Shown: positions 1 through 9,890, numbered from the stretch's first letter. The stretch is 64,000 bases of DNA from Bacteroidales bacterium (GCA_016709865.1 JADJLX010000005.1:1874375-1938374); one strand, 5' to 3'. Numbers and translations are program-made. Notes: generated from the letters alone by a model not told the origin.

Positions 1-2
1 AG

Positions 3-1202
3 GAATTACCTTACCGGTTTAATTCGGTAAGATTCGATTTTTCAGCAGCGTTTTATGAGTATTCTGATAAAACATTGTTTTCATACAGACTCGGAGGTAA
101 TGATTCTAAATGGAGTCAATGGACAAAAGAGACATTTCGTGAGTATACCAATCTGCATGAGGGGGAGTATACTTTCAGCGTAAAAGCAAGGAATATCTAT
201 GGAACAGAAAGCATTGCAGCCCAATACAGCTTCAATATTCTTCCTCCATGGTACAGGTCTGTTGTTGCATATATCTCATATGTTATTCTGGCAATAATTC
301 TGTTCTGGCTTTTTGCACGTCTCTATTCATACCGGCTTAAACGGGAAAACATAAGACTTGAAGGAATAGTTACTGAAAGAACAGCGGAGGTAGTCAGACA
401 AAAGGATGAAATTGTATCGAAGAATATAGTGCTCGAATATCAGAAGAAGGAGATCGAAGACAGTATCAGGTACGCCAGGAAGATTCAATCTGCTGTAATC
501 CCTTCGGAAAAAGTGTGCCGTGAAATTTTACCTGAGAGTTTTGTAGTATTCAAACCTCTTAATATCGTAAGTGGTGACTTCTACTGGATCAGTCGTGTTG
601 GTAATAAGACAATATTCACAGCAGCCGACTGTACCGGGCATGGAGTTCCCGGTGCCTTCATGAGTATGCTTGGAGTTGCATTTTTAAATGAGATTGTTAA
701 CAAAGACAATGTTACTTCTCCTGAAATTATTCTCAACCATTTAAGGGAAAAGGTTATACAGGCACTACAGCAGCAAGGCATATCAGGCGAAGCGAGAGAC
801 GGAATGGACATTGCCATTGTAGCGATTGATAATCAGGAAAAAAGACTCGAATATGCCGGAGCATATAATCCTTTGATAATGATAAGAAACGGAGAGGTAA
901 CTGATACATGTGGCGATAAGATGCCAATCGGGATCTATGAAAACATGCATCCTTTCACCAGGCACGAGATTGCTATTGAAAAAGGAGATGTATTCTATAT
1001 GGCTTCAGATGGATATGAAGACCAATTCGGCGGTCCTGATGGCAAAAAGTTCAAATCGAAAAGGTTAAAACAACTTCTCCTTGAGATACATAAATATCCG
1101 ATGGATATGCAGAAGGAGATCCTTGAAAAAACTTTCGAGGAATGGAAGGGTGATCTTCCGCAGGTAGATGATGTTGTACTTGTCGGACTATCCGTTCAAT
1201 AA
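3..1202 (+). CDS. Y_Y_Y domain / SpoIIE-type PP2C phosphatase sensor protein (5' partial)
   Basis: The reading frame is open to the left edge, so the start is missing; the first ATG-like codon (TTG at 75) lies inside the Y_Y_Y domain and is not the start. The visible part holds the end of a periplasmic Y_Y_Y domain (YRLGGNDSKWSQW, then GEYTFSVKARN), one membrane segment (around codons 80-105), a short coiled coil and a SpoIIE/PP2C-type serine phosphatase domain (SGDFYWIS, AADCTGHGVPGAFMS, ASDGYEDQFGG supply the metal-binding aspartates). Family knowledge: such proteins usually carry a periplasmic propeller upstream of Y_Y_Y and dephosphorylate anti-sigma-factor antagonists. Its target is not visible here. 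It converges on the CHAT gene with a 6-nt gap. Confidence 0.88.
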   Translation, partial: ELPYRFNSVRFDFSAAFYEYSDKTLFSYRLGGNDSKWSQWTKETFREYTNLHEGEYTFSVKARNIYGTESIAAQYSFNILPPWYRSVVAYISYVILAIILFWLFARLYSYRLKRENIRLEGIVTERTAEVVRQKDEIVSKNIVLEYQKKEIEDSIRYARKIQSAVIPSEKVCREILPESFVVFKPLNIVSGDFYWISRVGNKTIFTAADCTGHGVPGAFMSMLGVAFLNEIVNKDNVTSPEIILNHLREKVIQALQQQGISGEARDGMDIAIVAIDNQEKRLEYAGAYNPLIMIRNGEVTDTCGDKMPIGIYENMHPFTRHEIAIEKGDVFYMASDGYEDQFGGPDGKKFKSKRLKQLLLEIHKYPMDMQKEILEKTFEEWKGDLPQVDDVVLVGLSVQ

Positions 1203-1208
1203 GAGCTT

Positions 1209-4200
1209 CTACTCCAACAGTACGAATGCTCCCCAGTAATAAGGATCATATTTTGCCCTCATTTCTTTCTGTGTAACATAAAAGGCAGCTTTTATCTCTT
1301 TCAGTTTTAACAGGTTATTATAAAAATCACTCATAAACTCGACAGTCTCCTTATCGGGTATTTCCCACAGGCTCATTATTATAAACTTCACGCCGGCCAT
1401 TTTAAGCGAACGCTGCAATCCATAAACTCCTTCGCTCCCCTTTATATCACCAAGTCCGGTTTCGCAGGCTGACAAAACCACCAGATCATTTTTGCGCATA
1501 TCGATTTGGGTAACCTCCTGGGCTGTTAAAACACCGTCATCAGTTGTGGTTTTTTCTGTATTTACCCATACATCATTTGCACCTGCGAGAACAAGTCCGG
1601 AACGCATCAATGGATTTTCATTGTTCACAAAACTGTTTACACCGTAAGCGCCTCTTACACCACGAAATGCCACCTCTCCGTATTCAACTGTCTGTTTATC
1701 ATCTTCAAACCGCACATCATTCGGGTCGTCAAAAAAGAATCCGTGTGTAGCCAGATGAAGAATATTATATTTACCGGCGTTCTCCTTAATGAATGATTCG
1801 GTGGCATTGTTTCCACTCAGATATCTGACATCTATTTTAGCCTCACCAAGTATACTGTTTACAACATCTCCCTCATCTTTTGTACCTTTCAGATAGCCCC
1901 ACACCTCAGAGCCGGAAGCAGCTTCACTATACTGAATCCCTCCCAGGATCAGAGCCGACGGTTTGTTACCTGCTGAGAATAGATTCTGAGCTGCAATATT
2001 GCCTGTACTACCCTTGATCCCGATCTGATATTTGTCGCACAGATATACACCTTTTCCATCGCTTATTGCAGGAAACGAAATCTTATTAAGGAGACCCGAT
2101 GGTGAAATATATACATTTTTTACTCCTGCTAAATATGCTTCAAGAGGCTTCCAGATAAGGTTATAAAGCTTCTCGTCCTGCTTTTTTGCTGTACCATATA
2201 TGTTGTTAATATCATTAATATTATTAGCTCCACTCCCATCGATAATTGCCTTGAGCTGATCTTCAGTAAATAGTTTAATCATTTCAGGGGATTCAGAATT
2301 TGCTTTTAACATCAGAGCGCAATAAGTCACTTCATTACCTCCATCCTTTTCCATCCTTTTAAAGTCAGTAAACTCAATAGCTGCCTCATCAGGTTTAAGG
2401 CTTTTCCTGACATCTTCCCATGTAATTTGTAATCCTTTTCTGTAGTCGCTGAAATCCTGGGAACTGGATACGAGTTCCCTTTCGATCGTATTGGCATTGG
2501 TTTCAAGCACAGAAACATCCTTATCACGCATCTCCACCGGAGTAGAATATAGCCTTGAGATCTCCTTCTGCAAAACAATCCATTCGTCGTATTTCTTCAG
2601 CAACTCAGGGTTATTACTGTTGAGAATCGCCAGTCTCATTGCAGTACTCGACTTAAGCATCAATCCTTTATTGAGCATGACATTATCATAGGTATACCGG
2701 GTAATCAGAGGATTCGTCCTTTTCCTCATGAGTGAGTAAGAAGAGAAAGCATGAGCGTCTGACAATCGGGTCTTATAATACATCTCCTTTTCAGCCTCAG
2801 ACAGATATGTAAAATCCTGAAGCATCTTGTGATTTTTGACATTTATGTATTCAAGAGTAAGCTCCTCTTCAGTTTTAAAATCATCAATATTTGCATAAAC
2901 AACAATTAATGACTTCAACATTTCACCGTACGCCGGGTGGTATGGGCCAACTGCCTTTCTGATATTTGAAGCCTTGCCTATAACAGCTCTGATGAGTGCA
3001 TTAGTTAAGCCATTCATCTCATCACTTGCAACACTGGCCTTAGTATTTGAAGCACTCACTTCGTTGAAAATATTGTTACTGATTGCAATGATAACGGGTT
3101 CAGGGGCCGGATCGAAATTCAGTGTCTGCGGTAATTTCCCCGACATACTCATTTTATTCATCATTGCAACTACCCTGAGCGACAGATTTGCATCCTCAGC
3201 CATACTGTTAAATGTCTGTATCGACTTTTTCTTATCACCATTAAGATTATACCAGATCCCGAGGTTATATTTTATCGAGAGGTCAAAAGGGTGTGGTGTC
3301 TGACAGTTTAAACTGAAAACAGAATCCGATTTAATAATCAACTTACCGGCATCAGATAATCTTTTACTGTTCTTATTTTCTGCACTTTCATAATATTCTG
3401 CAGTCATTACCACAGATGCAAGGTTATTCATCATCACTGCATAGACCGGGTTATCCTGCTGATGAACCTTTTCAGCTATATCAGATGCCTCACTTATAGT
3501 TTTGGATGCAATTTCAAAGTTTCCGATTTCATAGTACATTGCCCCAAGGTTATTAAGGCAAATGGCTGTTTCAATCCGATCAGGTTTTGAACTTTTCTTA
3601 AGTATCCCGATTGCTTCAATAAAATTGTTTTCAGCAAGCTTATAGTTACCTGAATTATAGTAAAGAACAGCAAGGTTATTGAGTACGGCAGCAAAACCAG
3701 TACTCACAGCACCCAACTCTTTCCTGCAGAATTCAGCCGACCGGATAAGTCTTGTTTCAGCTGCCGGCAAATTGCCTATGTTATTGTTCCATGCAGCCTG
3801 GTCAGAATTATTCATCATAGCCTCTAACTTCGACTTTTCGCCATTTTTGGTATAAATCGCTTCTGCCCTTTTAAGGTATTTATCCTCCTGGTTAAGAAAG
3901 ATCATATCGTTTTTGGCACAACCCATATCATGATATACTCCGGCATAATTGTAAAGGATTTCTGCGTACTCACGACTATCAGTTTTGTAGAGATCCATCG
4001 CTTTCTTGTCAGCCTTCCGGATCAGTATAAGTGCCTCTTCGTACTCTCCTGCCCGCCTCAGAATTATTGATGCAGCCTGTAGACAGTTCACATAGTTGGG
4101 ATCATTGATTTTCCTCAGCGATTCCAGTAAACCTGATTCCTTAATTATGAAATATTTTGCCTTTTTGTAATTGCCAAGATAATAATGAGAATATGCAAGA

Positions 4201-4409
4201 TTCCGAAGCATATTGCAATACTGGATATTATTTTCACCGATTGTCCCTCTCATAATAGCTGCTGACTCTTCTGCATAATAGAGTGCCGAATCATAACTGG
4301 CCTCAATCATGAATTTCCTGTGTAAAGATTCGGCACTGGTCCATTGTTGAGACTGGCAGAGTTGTGACGAGACAGAGCAGACCAGAATTAGTATATAAAA
4401 TCTTTTCAT
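1209..4409 (-). CDS. TPR-CHAT protein (caspase-HetF-associated-with-TPRs peptidase-like), 1066 aa
   Basis: A signal peptide (about residues 1-21) is followed by an array of tetratricopeptide repeats (about 25-430, with NNLAVLYYNSGNYKLAENNF-like units), a helical middle and a C-terminal CHAT domain (about 770-1066). The caspase-like dyad is present: His889 in LATHGFFF and Cys982 in VLSACETGLG. CHAT domains belong to the caspase-like clan CD; some are true proteases such as separase-like or TPR-CHAT effectors, and the substrate here is unknown. The exported form suggests action in the periplasm or at the cell surface. No gasdermin-like or toxin partner is adjacent: its neighbours are the SpoIIE-type sensor (convergent) and a divergent envelope protein 93 nt away. 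Confidence 0.9.
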   Translation of the reverse strand: MKRFYILILVCSVSSQLCQSQQWTSAESLHRKFMIEASYDSALYYAEESAAIMRGTIGENNIQYCNMLRNLAYSHYYLGNYKKAKYFIIKESGLLESLRKINDPNYVNCLQAASIILRRAGEYEEALILIRKADKKAMDLYKTDSREYAEILYNYAGVYHDMGCAKNDMIFLNQEDKYLKRAEAIYTKNGEKSKLEAMMNNSDQAAWNNNIGNLPAAETRLIRSAEFCRKELGAVSTGFAAVLNNLAVLYYNSGNYKLAENNFIEAIGILKKSSKPDRIETAICLNNLGAMYYEIGNFEIASKTISEASDIAEKVHQQDNPVYAVMMNNLASVVMTAEYYESAENKNSKRLSDAGKLIIKSDSVFSLNCQTPHPFDLSIKYNLGIWYNLNGDKKKSIQTFNSMAEDANLSLRVVAMMNKMSMSGKLPQTLNFDPAPEPVIIAISNNIFNEVSASNTKASVASDEMNGLTNALIRAVIGKASNIRKAVGPYHPAYGEMLKSLIVVYANIDDFKTEEELTLEYINVKNHKMLQDFTYLSEAEKEMYYKTRLSDAHAFSSYSLMRKRTNPLITRYTYDNVMLNKGLMLKSSTAMRLAILNSNNPELLKKYDEWIVLQKEISRLYSTPVEMRDKDVSVLETNANTIERELVSSSQDFSDYRKGLQITWEDVRKSLKPDEAAIEFTDFKRMEKDGGNEVTYCALMLKANSESPEMIKLFTEDQLKAIIDGSGANNINDINNIYGTAKKQDEKLYNLIWKPLEAYLAGVKNVYISPSGLLNKISFPAISDGKGVYLCDKYQIGIKGSTGNIAAQNLFSAGNKPSALILGGIQYSEAASGSEVWGYLKGTKDEGDVVNSILGEAKIDVRYLSGNNATESFIKENAGKYNILHLATHGFFFDDPNDVRFEDDKQTVEYGEVAFRGVRGAYGVNSFVNNENPLMRSGLVLAGANDVWVNTEKTTTDDGVLTAQEVTQIDMRKNDLVVLSACETGLGDIKGSEGVYGLQRSLKMAGVKFIIMSLWEIPDKETVEFMSDFYNNLLKLKEIKAAFYVTQKEMRAKYDPYYWGAFVLLE

Positions 4410-4459
4410 TGGCGCATAAAATGATTGATACGAAATTAATTAAAAAGTATTATAATTGT

Positions 4460-4467
4460 TAGATTTG
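4460..4467 (+). promoter_or_regulatory. Candidate -7 box of the 4503 gene
   Basis: TAGATTTG matches the Bacteroidetes -7 consensus TAnnTTTG and lies 35 nt before the start codon. The expected TTTG -33 box is poor, so this is tentative. Confidence 0.35.
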
Positions 4468-4502
4468 AGTAATAATCGGACCATCATAAAAACTTCTGTA
4501 AA

Positions 4503-5483
4503 ATGAAAAACCGCCTTCTCATTGTTCTGCTATTTGCTTTCCCTTTGTTTTTAAGTGCCCAGGATACCATTTTTGTAAAATCAGGGCAGGTTATACCTGC
4601 AACAATTGTCGAAAAGAATAATACAGAAATAAAATACAAGAAATTCGGTCAAAGAGAACCGGCGGCAATTTACTCAGTATTTATAAGTGATATAAAAAGT
4701 ATTCATTACCAGGATGGAATAATAGCTGATTATACACAGGCGGGTCAGCCGGAAACAGAAAACAAGCCTGTAGCTCCGATTGATAATGCAGGCACAATGA
4801 AATCCATAAAATTCAGTTTGGGAGGAGGAGTCCAGAATTTCAACAGGAAGACTGATGACAAATTACTTGTATTCTGGCGCGACAGGCTGGGCGATCCGAA
4901 AGCAACAATCGGAGGAAATACCCGTTCATTTCCTTTTAGTTTCAAGATGAACATGGCTCTGGGGAACATGAAAAGACACTGGTTAGGTGATGAGGTCCAG
5001 TTCTTCGTTACACCTTCAGATGCCATCTATGCAACTAACAGTGCAGGAACGTACGAAATACAACTTAAGAATTTTTATACAAGTATAATTATGTATTACG
5101 GTCGTTCCCTAAACCATAAGAATAACCTTATTGCAATAATAGAACCGGGGCTCGATCTGGCCTTTATGAGCGGGTACATAAAACTCAATAATATTCAGTA
5201 TAACATGTATTCAAACACCGGAATGGGATTCCACACAGCGTTAGGTGCTGACTGGTTCATATCAAAAAGATTCAGTGCAAGCTTACGAGGAGGCATCCGT
5301 TCAATGAAAATTAAAGCGCAATGGGAAGACCGTACCACAGACCCGATTAAATACTATAACTTTTATGTCGACCCTCATAAGGGAGATGAGTTATTAACTA
5401 TCAAATGGAATGGCCCTTACGTGAGCTTAGGGCTTTACTGGTCGTTCTATACAAAAATGAATAACCAGACGATAGATGAGTAG
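4503..5483 (+). CDS. Exported protein with N-terminal KSG-type domain and beta-barrel-like C-terminus
   Basis: 326 residues with a clear signal peptide (MKNRLLIVLLFAFPLFLSAQ). Residues about 20-75 (DTIFVKSGQVIPATIVEKN, IKYKKFG, IYSVFISDIKSIHYQDG) form a small beta-rich module that recurs at the N-terminus of the next gene (5493-6221). The rest alternates hydrophobic and polar residues and ends in aromatic residues, like an outer-membrane beta-barrel. No enzyme motif is seen. An outer-membrane location is inferred. It is divergent from the CHAT gene and convergent with its partial paralogue, with 9 nt between the two. Confidence 0.75.
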   Translation: MKNRLLIVLLFAFPLFLSAQDTIFVKSGQVIPATIVEKNNTEIKYKKFGQREPAAIYSVFISDIKSIHYQDGIIADYTQAGQPETENKPVAPIDNAGTMKSIKFSLGGGVQNFNRKTDDKLLVFWRDRLGDPKATIGGNTRSFPFSFKMNMALGNMKRHWLGDEVQFFVTPSDAIYATNSAGTYEIQLKNFYTSIIMYYGRSLNHKNNLIAIIEPGLDLAFMSGYIKLNNIQYNMYSNTGMGFHTALGADWFISKRFSASLRGGIRSMKIKAQWEDRTTDPIKYYNFYVDPHKGDELLTIKWNGPYVSLGLYWSFYTKMNNQTIDE

Positions 5484-5492
5484 TTCCGGCTA

Positions 5493-6221
5493 CTAGAACT
5501 TCAGTGCCAGACCAACTCCGTTTGACTGTAAACCCACGTCAAGTTTATATGACACTGGTTTATTAACAGCCGAATTATATAAAGTAACTGAATTTCTGAT
5601 CTTCGACTTACCGGAAGCTGACATTATTATTGCTGCAATAATAAAACCGCCATCTATAACAAGTCCTGGAATACCGGCACGAATCTTTTCCTCAGAAGTC
5701 TCTTTCTTATTTACAACCTGGGTAAAAGCGAAGCTGGTAATCATTACACCAAAAGCACAGCTTGTACTTAAATTGCACAGTTTCTTTCCTTTTTCATATG
5801 ATGCCAGGGCTTCGGGATGATCTTCCATAATGAGTCTTACACTTCTTGATGCCTGCACTACGCCATCGAGATAAACATTTTTCTTTTTGGCAGTAAGTAT
5901 CCCCCTGGTTACGGAAGGAGTTGAAATATCACCCGCAGTTTTTTCCGACTCCCTTGCTTTATTATAGGTAATCTCTCTAGCTTCTTTTTTATATTTAACA
6001 CTGGCTACATTTGACTTTGGCACTGTGTACAACGGTCCTGAAGGATTATCATATTCCCGATATTTGATAATGTCAGTTCCTTCTTCAACAATATTTACTT
6101 TTAATTCCTTTCCACTTTTAAGGATTAGAATATCCTGCGATAATAAAGGACTGCTTAGTCCGTAAAGAGCCAGCAGGAATACTGTGCATACCCTGATGAC
6201 ATTAAGAGTTTTATATTTCAT
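5493..6221 (-). CDS. Exported protein sharing the KSG-type N-terminal domain, 242 aa
   Basis: The frame extends upstream to 6419, but the ATG at 6221 begins a good signal peptide (MKYKTLNVIRVCTVFLLALY, cleavage near LLSQ), and the longer form would overlap the helicase gene. Residues about 30-80 (DILILKSGKELKVNIVEEG, IIKYREYD, LYTVPKSNVASVKYKK) resemble the N-terminal module of the 4503-5483 product. Two hydrophobic stretches (CAFGVMITSFAF and GLVIDGGFIIAAIIMS) follow, then a short beta-rich tail ending in F. Function is unknown. Confidence 0.75.
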   Translation of the reverse strand: MKYKTLNVIRVCTVFLLALYGLSSPLLSQDILILKSGKELKVNIVEEGTDIIKYREYDNPSGPLYTVPKSNVASVKYKKEAREITYNKARESEKTAGDISTPSVTRGILTAKKKNVYLDGVVQASRSVRLIMEDHPEALASYEKGKKLCNLSTSCAFGVMITSFAFTQVVNKKETSEEKIRAGIPGLVIDGGFIIAAIIMSASGKSKIRNSVTLYNSAVNKPVSYKLDVGLQSNGVGLALKF

Positions 6222-6300
6222 ATCAGATTTTATGGATTTCCCCAATAATATCCTAAAGATATAAATACTTTTGGTACTTATATCAAAATATTCCGCAACA

Positions 6301-7545
6301 TTAATTACCCTGATCGGTACCGGGCTTTTTCCTGCTTTTCTTATACCTGTGCTTAAAACCGCCTCTCCCGGTTTTCGCAGAAGAGTGCCGGGGAGTGAAT
6401 ACTTCCGGATGATTTTCAATGATATAAGCAGGCAGAGGATTCTTTGTTACCTCGTATCCGATAAGTTTCTCGATGTTCCTCATCTTATACAAATCCTCCT
6501 TACTTACAAGGGTAACGGCCGATCCTGTTGTTTCTGCCCTGGCTGTCCTGCCCACTCTGTGAACATAATCCTCGGCATCCGACGGAACATCAAAATTTAT
6601 CACAAGATTTATATCCTTTATGTCTATCCCGCGGCTTAAAACATCAGTGGCAACAAGTACCCTTGTTTTTCTCGATTTGAACCTTGCAAGAGTCTCTTCC
6701 CTCTCCTTTTGTCCAAGGTCGGATGAAATTCCCTCAACGAGATATTTTTTTGAACGAAGTCCCCGTACAATATCACTCAGTTTCTTTTTTGTCGGACTGA
6801 AGATCAGGATACTTGTATATTCCGGATTATCAGCAATCAGTGTATTTATCAACGGAATTTTCTGATTATCGCTCAACATATAGATAACCTGAATAACACC
6901 TTCGGCGGGTTTCGACATCTCAAGTGCAATCTCAACAGGATTCTTCATTATATGTCGCGACATTGCCCTTATCTTAGGAGGCATTGTGGCACTGAACATC
7001 AGCGTTTGCCTTTTTTTTGGAACAGCAGAAACTATACGCATAATATCGTCATAAAACCCGATATCAAGCATACGATCAGCTTCGTCGAGTACCAACACTT
7101 CAATTTGATTGAATTTTACATAACCCTGATTTAGATGTGAAATTAACCTTCCCGGAGTTGCTACTATAATATCAGCTCCCTTTGACAGGGCAGCCTTCTC
7201 CTGGTCCCAACCGCTGCCATCACCTCCGCCATATACTGCTAAAGATGTAATATTGAGAGTATAAGCCAGTCCCTGTATCTGCTGGTCAATCTGTATAGCA
7301 AGTTCCCTGGTTGGAACAAGTATTAGCGTATGGGTATGACTTGGCCGTGTAATTGAAATAAAATTCATTATCGGTAAGAGAAACGCAGCAGTTTTACCTG
7401 TTCCGGTCTGGGCACAGGCAATCAGGTCCTTGCCAGAGAGAATAACCGGAATAGCCTTTTCCTGTATTGGTGTGGCTTCCCTGAAGCCCATGTAATTTAT
7501 TGATTCCAGCAATTCGGGAACCAGATCCAGTTCATCAAATATCAT
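6301..7545 (-). CDS. DEAD-box ATP-dependent RNA helicase, RhlE-like
   Basis: 414 residues with all core motifs in order: Q motif (PIQEKAIPVI), Walker A AQTGTGKT, PTRELAIQ, TPGRL, DEAD, SAT, and HRVGRTARAE near residue 345. A short basic tail (RGGFKHRYKKSRKK) probably binds RNA. It unwinds RNA duplexes in ribosome assembly or RNA turnover. The length and tail fit the RhlE branch; the exact subfamily is not certain. Its start codon overlaps the stop of the upstream lipoprotein gene by one base (TAATG), which indicates translational coupling. Confidence 0.93.
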   Translation of the reverse strand: MIFDELDLVPELLESINYMGFREATPIQEKAIPVILSGKDLIACAQTGTGKTAAFLLPIMNFISITRPSHTHTLILVPTRELAIQIDQQIQGLAYTLNITSLAVYGGGDGSGWDQEKAALSKGADIIVATPGRLISHLNQGYVKFNQIEVLVLDEADRMLDIGFYDDIMRIVSAVPKKRQTLMFSATMPPKIRAMSRHIMKNPVEIALEMSKPAEGVIQVIYMLSDNQKIPLINTLIADNPEYTSILIFSPTKKKLSDIVRGLRSKKYLVEGISSDLGQKEREETLARFKSRKTRVLVATDVLSRGIDIKDINLVINFDVPSDAEDYVHRVGRTARAETTGSAVTLVSKEDLYKMRNIEKLIGYEVTKNPLPAYIIENHPEVFTPRHSSAKTGRGGFKHRYKKSRKKPGTDQGN

Positions 7546-8417
7546 TAATGTCGTATAAATTTATAAATATTACCCCTTCTTCCACTTCCTTCATTTGAGA
7601 TGTAAAGTTCACCTGTCGGGGAAAAACATATTCCTTCAGGTTGCCTGAAAAGGGCGGGATCGAGATGATAGATACCGAGAGTTTTACCATCTCTTCCAAC
7701 ACTGATCAGAACCCTGTTACTCCCCGAAATAAGATATATCTCCTCTGTAACCGGACAAATTGCAATACCTGAAGGCTTAAAGCCATCAAGTGTCTTCAGG
7801 TCAACAAGGAATGCAGGTTCTCTCTTTAGTTTCTTCAGTTGCAGATCAAAATAATATACCGCTTTTGATTTCCTGTATTCTGAATCCTTAATGTCCGGAG
7901 TTCCTTTGCAGGCTATTAAAAGTGAGTTTGACTGTATGTCGTAAGTGAGTCCTTCCGTGTCATTCTTAGATGACAACGGGGTGTTATGATCTGTAACCCT
8001 TATGCTCTTCTTATCGAAATTTTCTATTTCAAAAATATGCCCGTCACTCCTTAAAACATAAACAGTTTGGTCTACAACTGCAATGTCCTCAAAGTCACCA
8101 TCTTTGCCAAATCTGTATTTTTCTAAGATCTTTTTATTGCCAAAATCCAGAACAAAGATATCTGCCTTTTCATCCTGTATACATAATATCTTATTGCCAT
8201 CAAAATATGCAATTCCGGAAACCTCAGTGAGATTTTCCGGCAGAGTATATTTTTCAATCGGATTATTCAAATCATAGGGGAATGACATTTTAGAGTCTGA
8301 ATTATTAATGTCTTTTTTTATCATTGCAGAGTTATAATCTGAAGGGGTATTGCCGCATGATAATATCAATAAACCGTATAAAAAGATAATTGATATTAAT
8401 GTGCATTTTTGATCCAT
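7545..8417 (-). CDS. SdiA-regulated-like beta-propeller lipoprotein
   Basis: The frame opens at 8456, but the ATG at 8417 gives a typical lipoprotein signal (MDQKCTLISIIFLYGLLILS followed by the lipobox Cys). The mature protein has repeated propeller blades (EVSGIAYFDGNKILCIQDE, FEDIAVVDQTVYVLRSDG, NDTEGLTYD, KPSGIAICPVTEEIYLISG, PEGICFSPTGELYISNEG), the pattern of the SdiA-regulated/phytase-like fold. The final blade keeps the EG/NEG metal-site-like signature. No enzymatic role is proven for the family. It is anchored in the periplasm or outer membrane and is coupled to the helicase gene. Confidence 0.8.
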   Translation of the reverse strand: MDQKCTLISIIFLYGLLILSCGNTPSDYNSAMIKKDINNSDSKMSFPYDLNNPIEKYTLPENLTEVSGIAYFDGNKILCIQDEKADIFVLDFGNKKILEKYRFGKDGDFEDIAVVDQTVYVLRSDGHIFEIENFDKKSIRVTDHNTPLSSKNDTEGLTYDIQSNSLLIACKGTPDIKDSEYRKSKAVYYFDLQLKKLKREPAFLVDLKTLDGFKPSGIAICPVTEEIYLISGSNRVLISVGRDGKTLGIYHLDPALFRQPEGICFSPTGELYISNEGSGRRGNIYKFIRH

Positions 8418-8659
8418 TATTAACAAATATCTCCGGAAAACACTAATTCTGAGCATTATTCATTTGCATAAGCTATGGTTAACTGTCAGATAAAATTTAT
8501 AATAAACATATCAGAACTTCGTTAGCCCTGTCTGCTATATTATTTGCAAAAATACTTTAAATTATTGCCGGGTTTATCCAATTTTACTAATATATTTATT
8601 GGTAAGTTCAACAAGCAGAGTTAAAGAAAGGTATTCACAGACTTTAAAATGATAAAACT

Positions 8660-9265
8660 ATGGATGTTAATTCTTTTGTACAGGACACCACATTATGGAG
8701 TATCCTGATACGCTTTTTTGTAAATCTGTTAGTGCTATATATCCTTGTAGTTTTAGTGTATTACAGGTTTTCAAAGAAGGAAGAGTTTTTATTCTCCTAT
8801 ATCCTTATCGGAGTAATGATTTTTCTGATCTGCGGGATCCTGGGCACCCTGGATCTTCAGATGGGACTGGCTATCGGACTATTTGCAATTTTTGCAATTA
8901 TTCGTTTCAGGACCATTCAGTATTCTGTTAAGGATATAACATATGTTTTCCTTGTTATCGGGATTTCTGTAATCAATTCCCAGGCTAATATACCACCTCC
9001 GGTTATTGGTGCGGTAATAATTAATATCAGCGTTATACTCATTACACTTTCCCTGGAATTGTTTCTGCAAAAAAAGAGTTTAAGCAAACTTGACATCATC
9101 TACAGTAAGGCTGAATTACTTAAACCCGGAAACAGAAAAGAACTCTTAAAAGACCTCTCACATCATACTGGCCACGACATAGTAAAGGTGGTTATCCAAA
9201 GAATCAATATTAAAAGAGGAAATGCTGAAATTGAGGTGTATTTCAAAGATAATCTGAATGATTGA
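8660..9265 (+). CDS. DUF4956 membrane protein
   Basis: 201 residues. About four membrane segments occupy residues 15-145, including GLAIGLFAIFAIIRFRTIQY and the SVKDITYVFLVIGISVINSQ stretch that is characteristic of DUF4956. A cytoplasmic tail with predicted alpha/beta character follows (HTGHDIVKVVIQRINIKRGN). DUF4956 proteins are often found beside polyphosphate-type VTC domain proteins or CotH-like kinases, but none is present here, so the role stays open. It stands alone between two minus-strand genes. Confidence 0.85.
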   Translation: MDVNSFVQDTTLWSILIRFFVNLLVLYILVVLVYYRFSKKEEFLFSYILIGVMIFLICGILGTLDLQMGLAIGLFAIFAIIRFRTIQYSVKDITYVFLVIGISVINSQANIPPPVIGAVIINISVILITLSLELFLQKKSLSKLDIIYSKAELLKPGNRKELLKDLSHHTGHDIVKVVIQRINIKRGNAEIEVYFKDNLND

Positions 9266-9283
9266 CTATAATCATTCTGGTTT

Positions 9284-9841
9284 CTAAAGCAAAGAAAAAC
9301 ATCCTAACTGTTTAAATATTGGTCCGGTTTGCAGTAGAATGCTTTCATACAGGATAACCTGAGAGACTGGCACTAACTGGAAAAACTGATTTTTATACCT
9401 CTCAACTTCAGTTTTAAATGTCTCATTGTCGTTGATATGCTTAATCCTGCCAAGAGTAAGATGAGGATTAAAAGGTCTTTCTTCAGTTTTTATGCCAATA
9501 CTTCCTAATCCATTTACTATTGCCCTGTTCAATTTCAGCAGTTTTTCAGATGTCATTAACCCAATCCAGATTATACGCGGGTCGGAGATGCTTCTGAAAA
9601 TCCCTGTTCCGTTCAGGGTCAGGTTAAACATTCCAAATCCATCACATTTCTCCCTTAGCATCTCACATAATGGTGAGATTTTAGCCTCAGAGGTATCTCC
9701 AAGAAATACAAGTGTAATATGAATGTTCTCAGGTTTTGTCCATTTTATTGCTTCATTCTTTAGGTTGTGTTTAAGCATTGAAAAAGTATCAAGAAGGATT
9801 CCTTCCGGCTTAATTTCTAATGCAATAAAGATCCTCTTCAT
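9284..9841 (-). CDS. thpR: RNA 2',3'-cyclic phosphodiesterase
   Basis: 185 residues of the 2H phosphoesterase superfamily. Both HxT motifs are present: HITLVFLG (His41) and HLTLGRIK (His127), in a protein of the usual length. It opens 2',3'-cyclic phosphates on RNA ends to 2'-phosphates; older annotations call it 2'-5' RNA ligase. It is cytoplasmic, with no operon partner. Confidence 0.92.
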   Translation of the reverse strand: MKRIFIALEIKPEGILLDTFSMLKHNLKNEAIKWTKPENIHITLVFLGDTSEAKISPLCEMLREKCDGFGMFNLTLNGTGIFRSISDPRIIWIGLMTSEKLLKLNRAIVNGLGSIGIKTEERPFNPHLTLGRIKHINDNETFKTEVERYKNQFFQLVPVSQVILYESILLQTGPIFKQLGCFSLL

Positions 9842-9890
9842 TCTATTTTACAATCTTTATTTAATGTGTTTTATATTTAAAATTAAAATA

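Noticed and set aside
6271..6639. Plus-strand ORF of 122 codons
   Set aside because: It runs antisense to the DEAD-box helicase and shows no protein-like features; a shadow frame.
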